A stretch of 64,000 bases of DNA from positions 1 through 64,000 of the forward strand of contig JAJZNW010000110.1 in NCBI GenBank assembly GCA_021811615.1, written 5' to 3'. The translations under genes and the position numbers were made by a program. The stretch is from Bacteroidota bacterium. GTDB taxonomy: Bacteria; Bacteroidota; Ignavibacteria; Kryptoniales; JAKASW01. This document shows positions 1-7,192 of the stretch, piece by piece. The notes below the pieces were generated by a model. It had not been told where the DNA came from, made no database searches, and was given only the letters and a program-made list of their open reading frames with translations. The stretch's first letter is position 1. The number at the start of each line of letters is the position of its first letter.

Positions 1-38
1 TTACTTTGTCACCTTGTTACTCTGTCACCTGAAGAACA

Positions 39-764
39 ATGATCCAGCTTAACAACCTATACAAGTCCTTTGGCGTTCAGCGCGTCCTTAGCGGGTTGAA
101 TCTCAACGTAGCCAAGGGCGAGACGTTCTCCATTCTCGGTAAGAGTGGAACCGGCAAGAGCGTAACGTTGAAATGCATTGTCGGGCTGATGGTACCGGAC
201 GCCGGAGACATCTCGATCGATTCGATGGATGTCGATGTAAATGATCGTAAAACCCTTAAGGAGATCAGGAGGATGATCGGGTTCCTTTTCCAGGGAGGGG
301 CGCTTTACGATTCGATGACCATAAGAGAGAACCTGGTTTTCAATCTGACGAGGCATCATAAGGTGAAACACAGCGAGGCATCGGAAAAGGCTGCGCACTA
401 TCTCTCACTTGTCGGACTCGCCGACTTCATCGACAAGATGCCCTCCGAACTCTCCGGCGGGATGAGGAAAAGGGCGGCACTTGCGCGGGCGCTGGTCATC
501 GAACCGCAGATACTTCTTTACGACGAGCCGACGACGGGGCTCGACCCTATCACTTCGGCTGAGATCGGCGAGCTGATCAGAGAGATGCACGGCCGGTTCA
601 AGGTGACCGGGATCGTCGTAACGCACGACATTCTCTGCGCAGGGATAGTGAGCGACAGGGCCGGTGTTTTGAAGGACGGGCTCCTGAAATACACAGGAGC
701 ACTCGACGAGCTGGTCCAGATCGAGGATGAAGAGATCAAGGGATTCTTCAGGAAACCACTGTGA
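39..764 (+). CDS. mlaF: MlaF-type ABC transporter ATP-binding protein
   Basis: ATPase of an MCE-type phospholipid/lipid transporter (Mla/Ttg2 family), acting on the inner face of the cytoplasmic membrane. The 241 residues carry a Walker A motif GKSGTGKS near residue 34, the ABC signature LSGGMRKRAALARAL near 138, Walker B LLYDEPTTGLD followed by the switch histidine in VVTHD. The SGGMRKR form of the signature is characteristic of the MlaF subfamily. It lies 55 bp before an MCE-domain (MlaD) gene, so the two are probably one operon; the permease (MlaE) would be expected just left of the window. The 38 bases before the start contain a direct repeat of TGTCACCT. Confidence 0.93.
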   Translation: MIQLNNLYKSFGVQRVLSGLNLNVAKGETFSILGKSGTGKSVTLKCIVGLMVPDAGDISIDSMDVDVNDRKTLKEIRRMIGFLFQGGALYDSMTIRENLVFNLTRHHKVKHSEASEKAAHYLSLVGLADFIDKMPSELSGGMRKRAALARALVIEPQILLYDEPTTGLDPITSAEIGELIREMHGRFKVTGIVVTHDILCAGIVSDRAGVLKDGLLKYTGALDELVQIEDEEIKGFFRKPL

Positions 765-819
765 GGGGAGAGTGTTTTGATATGAAGAAGAGTAGTTTAA
801 TCTACCGGGATCAGATGTC

Positions 820-1893
820 ATGAAGAAAACTTATGCGGCATTGCTGGGACTGTTCGTCGCGGTAGGCGTATTGATACTTGTCGCGGGAATATTCCTGATC
901 GGCGAGCGCCAGGGGATATTTACCAAGTCGACCGATATTCTGGCACGATTCAACTCGGTCGAGGGACTCAAGAAAGGCGCCGCCGTGCGACTGCTCGGGA
1001 TAGACGTCGGCACCGTCTCGGACATCAGGATATGGAACAATGTGGCACTTGTCGATCTGAGGATTTTTTCGGACTCGAGGAAATTCATCAAGCAGGATTC
1101 GAAGGCGATGCTCGAGACCGAAGGACTTGTCGGAAACAAGTTCGTCGTCCTCACACCGGGGACGGAGGGTTCCCCTTCAGTACAGCCGCTCGACACATTG
1201 AATTCGATTGAGGAGCCGAATATTTCCCAGATCATAGTCGAGACGAGGGAAACCATCGCGAGCGTGAAAGATATGGTCACACAGTTCTCGGGGATCCTGG
1301 CCGACGTCAGGCAGGGGCGCGGGACTCTCGGAAAACTGGTGACCGACCCAAGCGTATACTACGCCCTCCAACACGCGACTTACGAGGCCGATTCGAGTCT
1401 CAAGAAGGTATCTCAGAAGTTTTCGGACATGGCGGACATTATATCAGGACTTGGAGTGTCGCTCAACCGAGTTGTCGGCAAGACCGACTCCGTTCTCTCC
1501 AACGTCAACCTTGCCGTGCAGAACTTCGACACGACATCCGCAAACATCAAACTGATGGTGGCACAATTGGATACCGGTCAGGGCCTCGTCGCTTCACTTA
1601 TCCACAACCGTTCCGTTTACGACACGGCGATGGCAGTGGTATCGACGACGCTATCCGCGGTGAAGGAGGCGCAGATCGGACTTCAGAAGTTCGCCGGCAA
1701 CATGGAAGCGCTGCGTCACAACTGGCTCTTTAGCAGCTACTTCGCCGGCCAGGCGCAGGACGAGTATTCAAAGAAGGAGAAGGAGCTTAAACAGCTCGAG
1801 CAGCAAATCCAGGACAGGAGCGAACAGCTGAACAGGATGGAGAAGCAGCTGAAAGAGATACAGGAGAAAATCGGTGCGGCCCGGCAGCAATAA
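820..1893 (+). CDS. mlaD: MlaD/MCE-domain substrate-binding protein
   Basis: Periplasmic lipid-binding subunit of the MCE transporter. Residues 7-29 form one N-terminal membrane anchor, followed by the MCE domain at roughly 38-115 (ILARFNSVEGLKKGAAVRLLG, then GTVSDI). A long helical region follows and the last 45 residues (from KKEKELKQLEQQ) are a charged coiled coil, as in MCE proteins that form hexameric rings or tunnels. At 357 residues it is longer than Escherichia coli MlaD and closer to the longer MCE subunits of the FCB group. It starts at ATG 55 bp after mlaF. Family assignment is firm; the exact lipid and direction of transport cannot be read from sequence. Confidence 0.9.
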   Translation: MKKTYAALLGLFVAVGVLILVAGIFLIGERQGIFTKSTDILARFNSVEGLKKGAAVRLLGIDVGTVSDIRIWNNVALVDLRIFSDSRKFIKQDSKAMLETEGLVGNKFVVLTPGTEGSPSVQPLDTLNSIEEPNISQIIVETRETIASVKDMVTQFSGILADVRQGRGTLGKLVTDPSVYYALQHATYEADSSLKKVSQKFSDMADIISGLGVSLNRVVGKTDSVLSNVNLAVQNFDTTSANIKLMVAQLDTGQGLVASLIHNRSVYDTAMAVVSTTLSAVKEAQIGLQKFAGNMEALRHNWLFSSYFAGQAQDEYSKKEKELKQLEQQIQDRSEQLNRMEKQLKEIQEKIGAARQQ

Positions 1894-2062
1894 TGGAATG
1901 GTGGAATACGGGAATATTGGAATGATGGAAAAGGGAATAATGGAATTGTGGATTGTTGGATTATTGGGGTAATGCCTGCGCGCCGAAGTCCGAAGCATGC
2001 TGGCGGGGAACGTTGGAGTAGTAGATTGATGGGTTGGTGGATTGAGGGATTATATGGATAAT
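1893..2062 (+). repeat. Cytosine-poor degenerate TGGAAT/TGGATT repeat tract
   Basis: Two blocks (about 1893-1975 and 2010-2062) are built from degenerate 8-10 base units of the type ATNNTGGA. The + strand is almost free of C: I count a single C in the first ~80 bases. A short GC-rich spacer separates the blocks. No reading frame of interest fits, and the rest of the gap to 2214 shows nothing I recognise. It sits directly after the mlaD stop. Confidence 0.6.
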
Positions 2063-2214
2063 GCCGAGTGCCGCAGAATGTCGAACTGAATCCCGCACTT
2101 CACGGCAGATCGATGGAGTGATGTGGTTCTCAAGCGACCGTCAGCGGCATAGGCGCGGCCCGTTTGTGGAAATCCGGAAGAGGAACAACTCGCGAGCCCC
2201 CGAACGATGGCCGG

Positions 2215-2592
2215 TCAATTGAGGTCTGGACTCTTCCTAAACGCAAGATTTGCACTAACGGATTTCAAACCCAATATCATCAATGCAATGCCAGCGGCAA
2301 GCAAACCGGCTATGAAATCGATCTCCCCTGCAGGATGAAACCTCATGACAATTTGTCCGGCGTTCCCCAGCACCGACAGGAACGCCCACAGACTAAGCGC
2401 GCCGATCTCAAAAAGGATCAACCCGACAAGGACATTTGCGATCGACTCGAGCATCTGAAGCTTCGGCCGCTCTTTGGGCATTATTCTTCCAAGCTTTTCA
2501 AATTCGACCTGCAATTCCAAATTGTGACGCCTTTCCTGCCGATCGAAGAACGCGGATGTAACGACTGCGACAATGATTATGGCGACAAACAT
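2215..2592 (-). CDS. Small membrane protein, DUF6249-like
   Basis: A 125-residue protein with an N-terminal membrane segment (MFVAIIIVAVVTSAF), a charged stretch beginning DRQERRHNLELQVEFEKLGR, then two further hydrophobic segments (about 52-75 and 90-108). This one-helix, basic/acidic linker, two-helix pattern resembles the small DUF6249-type membrane proteins that often sit next to ECF sigma factors in Bacteroidota; the family call is by resemblance only. AAAGGATAAC lies just before the ATG. It follows the 116-residue membrane gene by 3 bp, so the two are co-transcribed and divergent from the ECF sigma gene at 3075. It may be part of that sigma factor's regulon (inference). Confidence 0.75.
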   Translation of the reverse strand: MFVAIIIVAVVTSAFFDRQERRHNLELQVEFEKLGRIMPKERPKLQMLESIANVLVGLILFEIGALSLWAFLSVLGNAGQIVMRFHPAGEIDFIAGLLAAGIALMILGLKSVSANLAFRKSPDLN

Positions 2593-2595
2593 AAG

Positions 2596-2946
2596 TTATC
2601 CTTTCCTGAGCTTTCGAGCGTCTCTCAATGCCATCATAAAAAGAAGGGCCGAAAGCAACATCAGCTCCGCAACGAAAATGAAAAGAAAGGCCTCGCGCAG
2701 AAGGACGAGCCTCCTAAAGAAAAAGAGGCCGATCACGTCCACAACAAGGAGAACAAGTGCGGTAGCGGCTGTAGTTGCTACCTTCGTCCAGTTCGGCCGA
2801 GTTCCGGATTGCGGCTCAATGCCGTTCCTTAGGTCGTAGATCGCCTTCTTATGCCGAATATCGCGCTCGTGATATTCCCAGAATCCCCAAACCACGATTA
2901 GGATTATTACAATGATCGTTGAAGCGTTGCTTGTCCCAAGTTCCAT
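2596..2946 (-). CDS. Small membrane protein of unknown function
   Basis: 116 residues with three predicted membrane segments: about 10-24 (IIVIILIVVWGFWEY), 55-75 (VATTAATALVLLVVDVIGLFF) and 84-107 (AFLFIFVAELMLLSALLFMMAL). Between the first two is a charged stretch (HERDIRHKKAIYDLRNG). A strong ribosome binding site, AGGGAGG, precedes the ATG. It is the first gene of a two-gene unit with the DUF6249-like gene, divergent from an ECF sigma factor across 128 bp. I do not recognise a named family. Confidence 0.75.
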   Translation of the reverse strand: MELGTSNASTIIVIILIVVWGFWEYHERDIRHKKAIYDLRNGIEPQSGTRPNWTKVATTAATALVLLVVDVIGLFFFRRLVLLREAFLFIFVAELMLLSALLFMMALRDARKLRKG

Positions 2947-2990
2947 TTGTAACCTCCCTATTTCAATCTCTTAGACAACTCCAAACAGTT

Positions 2991-3011
2991 TTTTCTTTCA
3001 ATGAAAGAAAA
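2991..3011. promoter_or_regulatory. 21-bp perfect palindrome in a divergent intergenic region
   Basis: TTTTCTTTCA, one central A, then TGAAAGAAAA: perfect 10-base arms. It lies between the divergent membrane-protein operon (start 2946) and the ECF sigma gene (start 3075). It could be an operator for a dimeric regulator; it is also very A/T rich, so chance cannot be excluded. Confidence 0.45.
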
Positions 3012-3074
3012 TTAGCTTGAACAAGGTCTAACCTATTGTACGCACCATGAAACACTAATGTCAGAAAATTCGGG

Positions 3075-3614
3075 ATGGGCTCGGAAAAATCTGCAGAAGG
3101 CGGGACATTTAAGGATATCGTAAACCTCTACTCAGAGCGCGTGTTCAATCTCGCACTCAGGATGTTAGGCAACCGGGAAGAGGCCGAAGAGGCAACGCAA
3201 GATGTATTCATGAGAGTGCTTCACTCGATCGATAAATTCAGAGGAGATTCAGGACTTGGGACGTGGATCTGGCGTATTGCGACAAACGTCTGCCTGACAC
3301 GCAGAAAGAAGAAGGACATCCCTTCGGTAAGCCTTGACGCCATTCAGGTCGATCCGCCCGATGGGAGAATCGAGAGCCATTCAAGACAGGAAAGATCGCT
3401 CTTTGCCCGGGAGCGCGCAGATATTATCCAACATTACATATCGTTGCTGCCGCCGGGCGAATCGGCGGTTATCACGCTTTTCTACCTCGAAGAACTTTCT
3501 TACGAGGAGATATCAGATATATTGAAAATGCCGGTCGGCAGTGTATCCACCTCAATGCATAGAGGACGGCAGAGGCTCGGAGAGATGTTAAGAAAGGACG
3601 AGAAAAATCTATGA
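3075..3614 (+). CDS. ECF-family RNA polymerase sigma factor
   Basis: A 179-residue extracytoplasmic-function sigma-70 factor. Region 2 covers about residues 15-80 (YSERVFNLALRMLGNREEAE, then the core-binding and -10 reading segment with TWIWRIATNVCL). Region 4 covers about 118-172, with the helix-turn-helix LSYEEISDILKMPVGSVSTS. The stop overlaps the start of the next gene (ATGA), which encodes a zinc-binding anti-sigma factor, the usual arrangement for membrane-stress or envelope-stress ECF modules. The divergent small membrane proteins upstream are plausible targets (inference). Confidence 0.93.
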   Translation: MGSEKSAEGGTFKDIVNLYSERVFNLALRMLGNREEAEEATQDVFMRVLHSIDKFRGDSGLGTWIWRIATNVCLTRRKKKDIPSVSLDAIQVDPPDGRIESHSRQERSLFARERADIIQHYISLLPPGESAVITLFYLEELSYEEISDILKMPVGSVSTSMHRGRQRLGEMLRKDEKNL

Positions 3615-4039
3615 ACTGCGAAGACTTTAGAAACCGCTCGGATAACATAGCGGAGTCGAGGAAGCCGATCGCTCCTGGTAATCTTCCTCCCGACATGCGA
3701 TCCCATGTTGAAAAATGTGCGGCGTGTGCGCTCTATCTCGATTATGCCTGTGCCGGTGCAGACGCAATGTCAAAAGCACGACATATAGAGATATCTCACC
3801 AGCTCTATGAAAGGCTCATCCAGCTCGAAGCCAAACCGCGCGGAACCGTGCGGCCGACATTCAACACATCTTTTCCTATCTATATCCTACAGATTGTTAT
3901 CCCGGCGACGATAATATGGACAGTCGGAAAGTTCATGCCCGCTCCCGCATCTGTATTGGTCGAATTTCTCTTGATCGTCTGCGTGATGGTGCTGGCATTT
4001 GAGAAAATCGCCAGAAGGCTCGTGACGGACAGGGTCTGA
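3611..4039 (+). CDS. Membrane-anchored anti-sigma factor with zinc-finger (ZAS) domain
   Basis: A 142-residue partner of the ECF sigma factor, overlapping it by 4 bases. The N-terminal domain shows the anti-sigma zinc-finger signature HVEKCAAC (H-x3-C-x2-C) near residues 34-41, with an early cysteine at position 3 that could be the fourth ligand. Two C-terminal hydrophobic segments (about 92-108 and 111-128) place it in the cytoplasmic membrane with the sigma-binding domain inside. Release or proteolysis of this protein would free the sigma factor; the inducing signal is unknown. Confidence 0.85.
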   Translation: MNCEDFRNRSDNIAESRKPIAPGNLPPDMRSHVEKCAACALYLDYACAGADAMSKARHIEISHQLYERLIQLEAKPRGTVRPTFNTSFPIYILQIVIPATIIWTVGKFMPAPASVLVEFLLIVCVMVLAFEKIARRLVTDRV

Positions 4040-4066
4040 GTCCCACGAGCGGCCATGCAGAAAATC

Positions 4067-4176
4067 TACCACTAAGAGCACGATGACGAAGCTGTGAATT
4101 GCATTCACACAGTCAGCAAAGAAATTGGACCAGATCCCCGTGCTCTTTGTGCCTTTCCTTTGTGACATCTGTGGTA
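4067..4176. repeat. Fold-back repeat between convergent genes
   Basis: Outer arms TACCAC (4067) and GTGGTA (4171), inner perfect arms AAGAGCACG (4074-4082) and CGTGCTCTT (4139-4147), with a central GTGAAT-tgc-ATTCAC palindrome. The element fills the gap between the anti-sigma gene and the TonB receptor gene, which converge. It resembles the dispersed intergenic fold-back repeats common in environmental genomes, and the hairpin may also end transcription. Confidence 0.6.
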
Positions 4177-4196
4177 AAAGAAAAGAAGCACCCAGC

Positions 4197-6416
4197 TCAG
4201 AAGCTCGTCGACACCACCAGCTTGTAGTTCCTCAGCGGCGCCATGTTCCCTATCATCTCGACGTAGTAATAGTTAAACAGGTTATCGACGATCAGGTCGA
4301 CATCGAGCGGGACTCCAATCGAAGACAGGTCGATTCCTCCGCGAACATCCGTAATATATGCCGGCACTCTTTCGTTCCCGTTTCTCACAATTCCCAGTTG
4401 CACCAGCTGCCTGTCGTAATTCTCGAACTTGCTGATGTACCTGAAGTCGACCGAAGCGCGATAGATCGATTTCTGAAAGTCGGCGGACACGTAGAAAAGC
4501 TCCCGCGACCTGTATTTCAAAATATCGTGGCTGGTCAGATCGAGAGGATAGATGTATGTGTAGCTCGCTTTCAGCGTGAGAAAGTCGGTTCCGGCATCGC
4601 TCGACGCGTCTATCTCGTATCCCTGAATCCTCGCACGGGTTACATTTTGGAAAGTTATCTGCCCCGAATTATTAAACTCAGGCTCGATCATGTTCCAGTA
4701 GTCGCTCTGGAAAATTGCGGCATTAATCAATCCATAGAACGAAAGCGGCACGATACCTCCGATCTCTTCTGAAAGGCTGCGCTCGGGCAACAGATTCGGA
4801 TTCGGAACAATCGAAACCCCGCCGGATTGAATCGACGCATACGTCTCCCCCACACTCGGCGCGCGAAAGCCCGTCCCTATCGAAGCGCGAAGCGCCGTCC
4901 CGTTTCCGATGCCGTACACCAGGCCGAGCTTCGGGTTGAACTGGTTGAAGGAAGCCTTCCCTTCTATCTTCTCGTAATCGTATCTCCCGCCGACGGTAGC
5001 GCGCAGGCTGTCGATCCTTTGCTCGGCCTGGAGATAGACCGCGCCTGAGTTGCTCTGCTTGTTCGTGAACGAATTTGAATTGATGAAATCGAGTTCCCCG
5101 TCCGCGCCGAACGTCAGAACCGTCGACGGCGATGCGTTCCATGTTCCCTGGTATTCCAGGTATCCGGTGCTTGAATTTGACGTGTCGCCGATGCCGGTCG
5201 GCGTACTTCCGAAATTGTCGTACCAGTAATTGTAGTAATAGCTCCCGCGAAGGATGTAAAGGAACTTGTCCGACACGACATTCGTGTAAATGCCTGCAAG
5301 GTCGGCGCGCGTCGACTTCACCCATTGGCCGAGCGAATTTGCCGACGGCTGCAGAGCGTGATTGATGTCTTCCCAGTAAAGGAAGTTTCCCGAATATTGA
5401 TTGAACCAGTCTCCGAAAACCTTCAGGCTCTGGTTCGATCCGATAGTGCCTGCCGTTTTCGCGAAGAGATTTATACGCCTGAAGAAGTCGTTCTGAATGT
5501 AGCCGTCGTCGCGCTTGTAACTGAGGGACGCGGTGACGCCGAAATCTCCGAGCCCGATCGGCTGTGAGTGGGTAATCGAAGCGCCCTGGAAGTATCGCGG
5601 ATGCGACGACCATTGCCAGCTCGAATAGGTCGGCTGCTGATAGAAACCACCGTACATCTTCACGCTTGTCGAGTTCACATCGACGCTGTTCTTGGTGATC
5701 ACATCTATGACTCCGCCGAGAGCGCTGGAGCCGTAAAGCGCCGAACCGGCTCCCTTCATGACCTCCACGCGTTCTATGTCGGATACCGGAATCGATTCCC
5801 AGACGGCCTGGCCCGTGTCGCCGGTGAGAAGCGGGATGCCGTCGATCAGGAGAAGGACGCGGCTTCCTATTCCGCGGGCATAACCGCTTGAGCCGCGTAT
5901 ATTCAACTGGTCCTGCACGAAGTTCACACCCGGTACGTACCGGAGCGCGTCGCTGAGCGAGACGACATCCCTCCGCTGAAGAGACGCCGCGCTGATCACG
6001 CTCATGCTGACAGGGACATCGGTTAAGAGCTGTCTCCTCTTGCTCGCGGTCACAACCACCTGGTCTGCCTGAATAGGAGAAGGGACGAGGTAAATCCTTA
6101 ACGCTTCCGCACGCGACGTTCCCGCAGACACAGTATCGATGAATTTCCTATAACCTATCATCGAGACGGATAGCCGGTAAGTCCCCAAAGGAATTTTCTG
6201 AAGTCCGAAACTCCCGTCGATTCCCGAGAGCGTCCCCGTTCTCATCTGTTTCCCGTGGACACGAGACTGCAGCATGACCGTCGCGCCGGCGATGGCACTC
6301 GAGTCCTCGGCGGACAGCACTACTCCTGCAACTCTCGATTGCGGGAAGCTAGTGCCGTACAGAAGGAGAAGCGACGCTGCCGAGAGGATTAGGAGGCGTA
6401 TTCTTGAAATCCACAT
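4197..6416 (-). CDS. TonB-dependent outer-membrane receptor with N-terminal carboxypeptidase-regulatory-like domain
   Basis: A 739-residue outer-membrane transporter. Signal peptide 1-25; a CarboxypepD-reg-like beta-sandwich about 28-112; the plug domain about 122-235 (VVTASKRRQLLTDVPVSMSV through ALGGVIDVITKNS); and a 22-strand-type barrel from about 250 to the aromatic C-terminus ending VVSTSF. The plug contains NIRGSSGYARGIGSRVLLL, typical of vitamin B12/siderophore-type receptors. The 5' end overlaps a lipoprotein gene by 68 bases in another frame, so the pair is probably co-translated and may form a receptor/surface lipoprotein unit. The substrate is not evident, and I saw no cobalamin riboswitch upstream. 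Confidence 0.92.
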   Translation of the reverse strand: MWISRIRLLILSAASLLLLYGTSFPQSRVAGVVLSAEDSSAIAGATVMLQSRVHGKQMRTGTLSGIDGSFGLQKIPLGTYRLSVSMIGYRKFIDTVSAGTSRAEALRIYLVPSPIQADQVVVTASKRRQLLTDVPVSMSVISAASLQRRDVVSLSDALRYVPGVNFVQDQLNIRGSSGYARGIGSRVLLLIDGIPLLTGDTGQAVWESIPVSDIERVEVMKGAGSALYGSSALGGVIDVITKNSVDVNSTSVKMYGGFYQQPTYSSWQWSSHPRYFQGASITHSQPIGLGDFGVTASLSYKRDDGYIQNDFFRRINLFAKTAGTIGSNQSLKVFGDWFNQYSGNFLYWEDINHALQPSANSLGQWVKSTRADLAGIYTNVVSDKFLYILRGSYYYNYWYDNFGSTPTGIGDTSNSSTGYLEYQGTWNASPSTVLTFGADGELDFINSNSFTNKQSNSGAVYLQAEQRIDSLRATVGGRYDYEKIEGKASFNQFNPKLGLVYGIGNGTALRASIGTGFRAPSVGETYASIQSGGVSIVPNPNLLPERSLSEEIGGIVPLSFYGLINAAIFQSDYWNMIEPEFNNSGQITFQNVTRARIQGYEIDASSDAGTDFLTLKASYTYIYPLDLTSHDILKYRSRELFYVSADFQKSIYRASVDFRYISKFENYDRQLVQLGIVRNGNERVPAYITDVRGGIDLSSIGVPLDVDLIVDNLFNYYYVEMIGNMAPLRNYKLVVSTSF

Positions 6417-6942
6417 CTATATCTATTCCATTTACAAATGAGCCCTGGGTGACGACAACGGAATCGGGCTGACCGGCGCCGTGCGAATAGCCGTACGCGC
6501 CGACGACTTTCCAGTCCTGAAAGACATTCGAGCCGTACTGAAGCGCCACGGCTACATATTTAAATGTTGCGGTCGAATCAAAATTGAACTCATACGAAAG
6601 CGAGTCGACAAATTTCGGTAAACCTGTCGCCCCTATCGCCGGGTAGACCAGTGCCTGCCCGTTTGTCACTTCGGTGAGAATATTCGTCGGCGGATATTTA
6701 TAGAACGCTACTACACGAAGATCCTGCACACTGTCTGACGGGGGCCAGGGGGAAACGAACTTCACTGTTCCGCCAAATCCCATTTGGACTAAAGATGATG
6801 ATTGGGTCGGCGCGAGACCGCGGTTGCAGCCGGAGAGCGGCGCGGAAAAGGAGAGGGCCGCTATAAACGCAATCAGCCACAATGCGATCAGCGAGCGCTC
6901 AGTACCGGTTGTCGGATATGCCAATCTCAATTGCTCTCTCAA
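6349..6942 (-). CDS. Putative lipoprotein partnered with the TonB receptor
   Basis: A 197-residue secreted protein with an N-terminal hydrophobic segment ending in a lipobox-like LSGC near residue 39, followed by a beta-rich domain (GGTVKFVSPWPPSDSVQDL, then FKYVAVALQYG and DWKVVGAYGY). The C-terminal coding sequence overlaps the TonB receptor start by 68 bases, so translation of the two is probably coupled. The start is uncertain: the first codon given is TTG, no ATG fits before the signal segment, and a TTGTCA-N17-TATGCT promoter-like sequence ends right at this codon, which would favour a slightly later start. I do not recognise a named family. Function as a surface accessory to the receptor is an inference from position. 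Confidence 0.75.
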   Translation of the reverse strand: MREQLRLAYPTTGTERSLIALWLIAFIAALSFSAPLSGCNRGLAPTQSSSLVQMGFGGTVKFVSPWPPSDSVQDLRVVAFYKYPPTNILTEVTNGQALVYPAIGATGLPKFVDSLSYEFNFDSTATFKYVAVALQYGSNVFQDWKVVGAYGYSHGAGQPDSVVVTQGSFVNGIDIDVDFKNTPPNPLGSVASPSVRH

Positions 6943-7192
6943 AGCATAACTCCAGATAGTTTCTATGACAAGAGGCGGTTAATCACTCAGGACGGGATTC
7001 ACAGACATGTCCAGATTCTTACCGGAAACATAAGGAACACAGATCATTTCCGGTGGCTGAAAATTAGCCATCAAGTGGTGGATATTCAACCGGAGCGGTA
7101 ACCACGAACAAATACGCGGCTTGCGGCGTGAGGGGTTCGTTTTCATTGGACTTCCGCCGCCGCACAAGACCCCATATCGCCTTTTACACGAC

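Noticed and set aside
1893-2062. Repeat tract as a CRISPR array
   Set aside because: Units are 8-10 bases, degenerate and unspaced, with no cas genes nearby.
2164-2832. Long + strand frame of 222 codons
   Set aside because: It lies opposite two membrane-protein genes with good ribosome binding sites and hydrophobic helices; its own product is a shadow with Lys/Glu-rich repeats.
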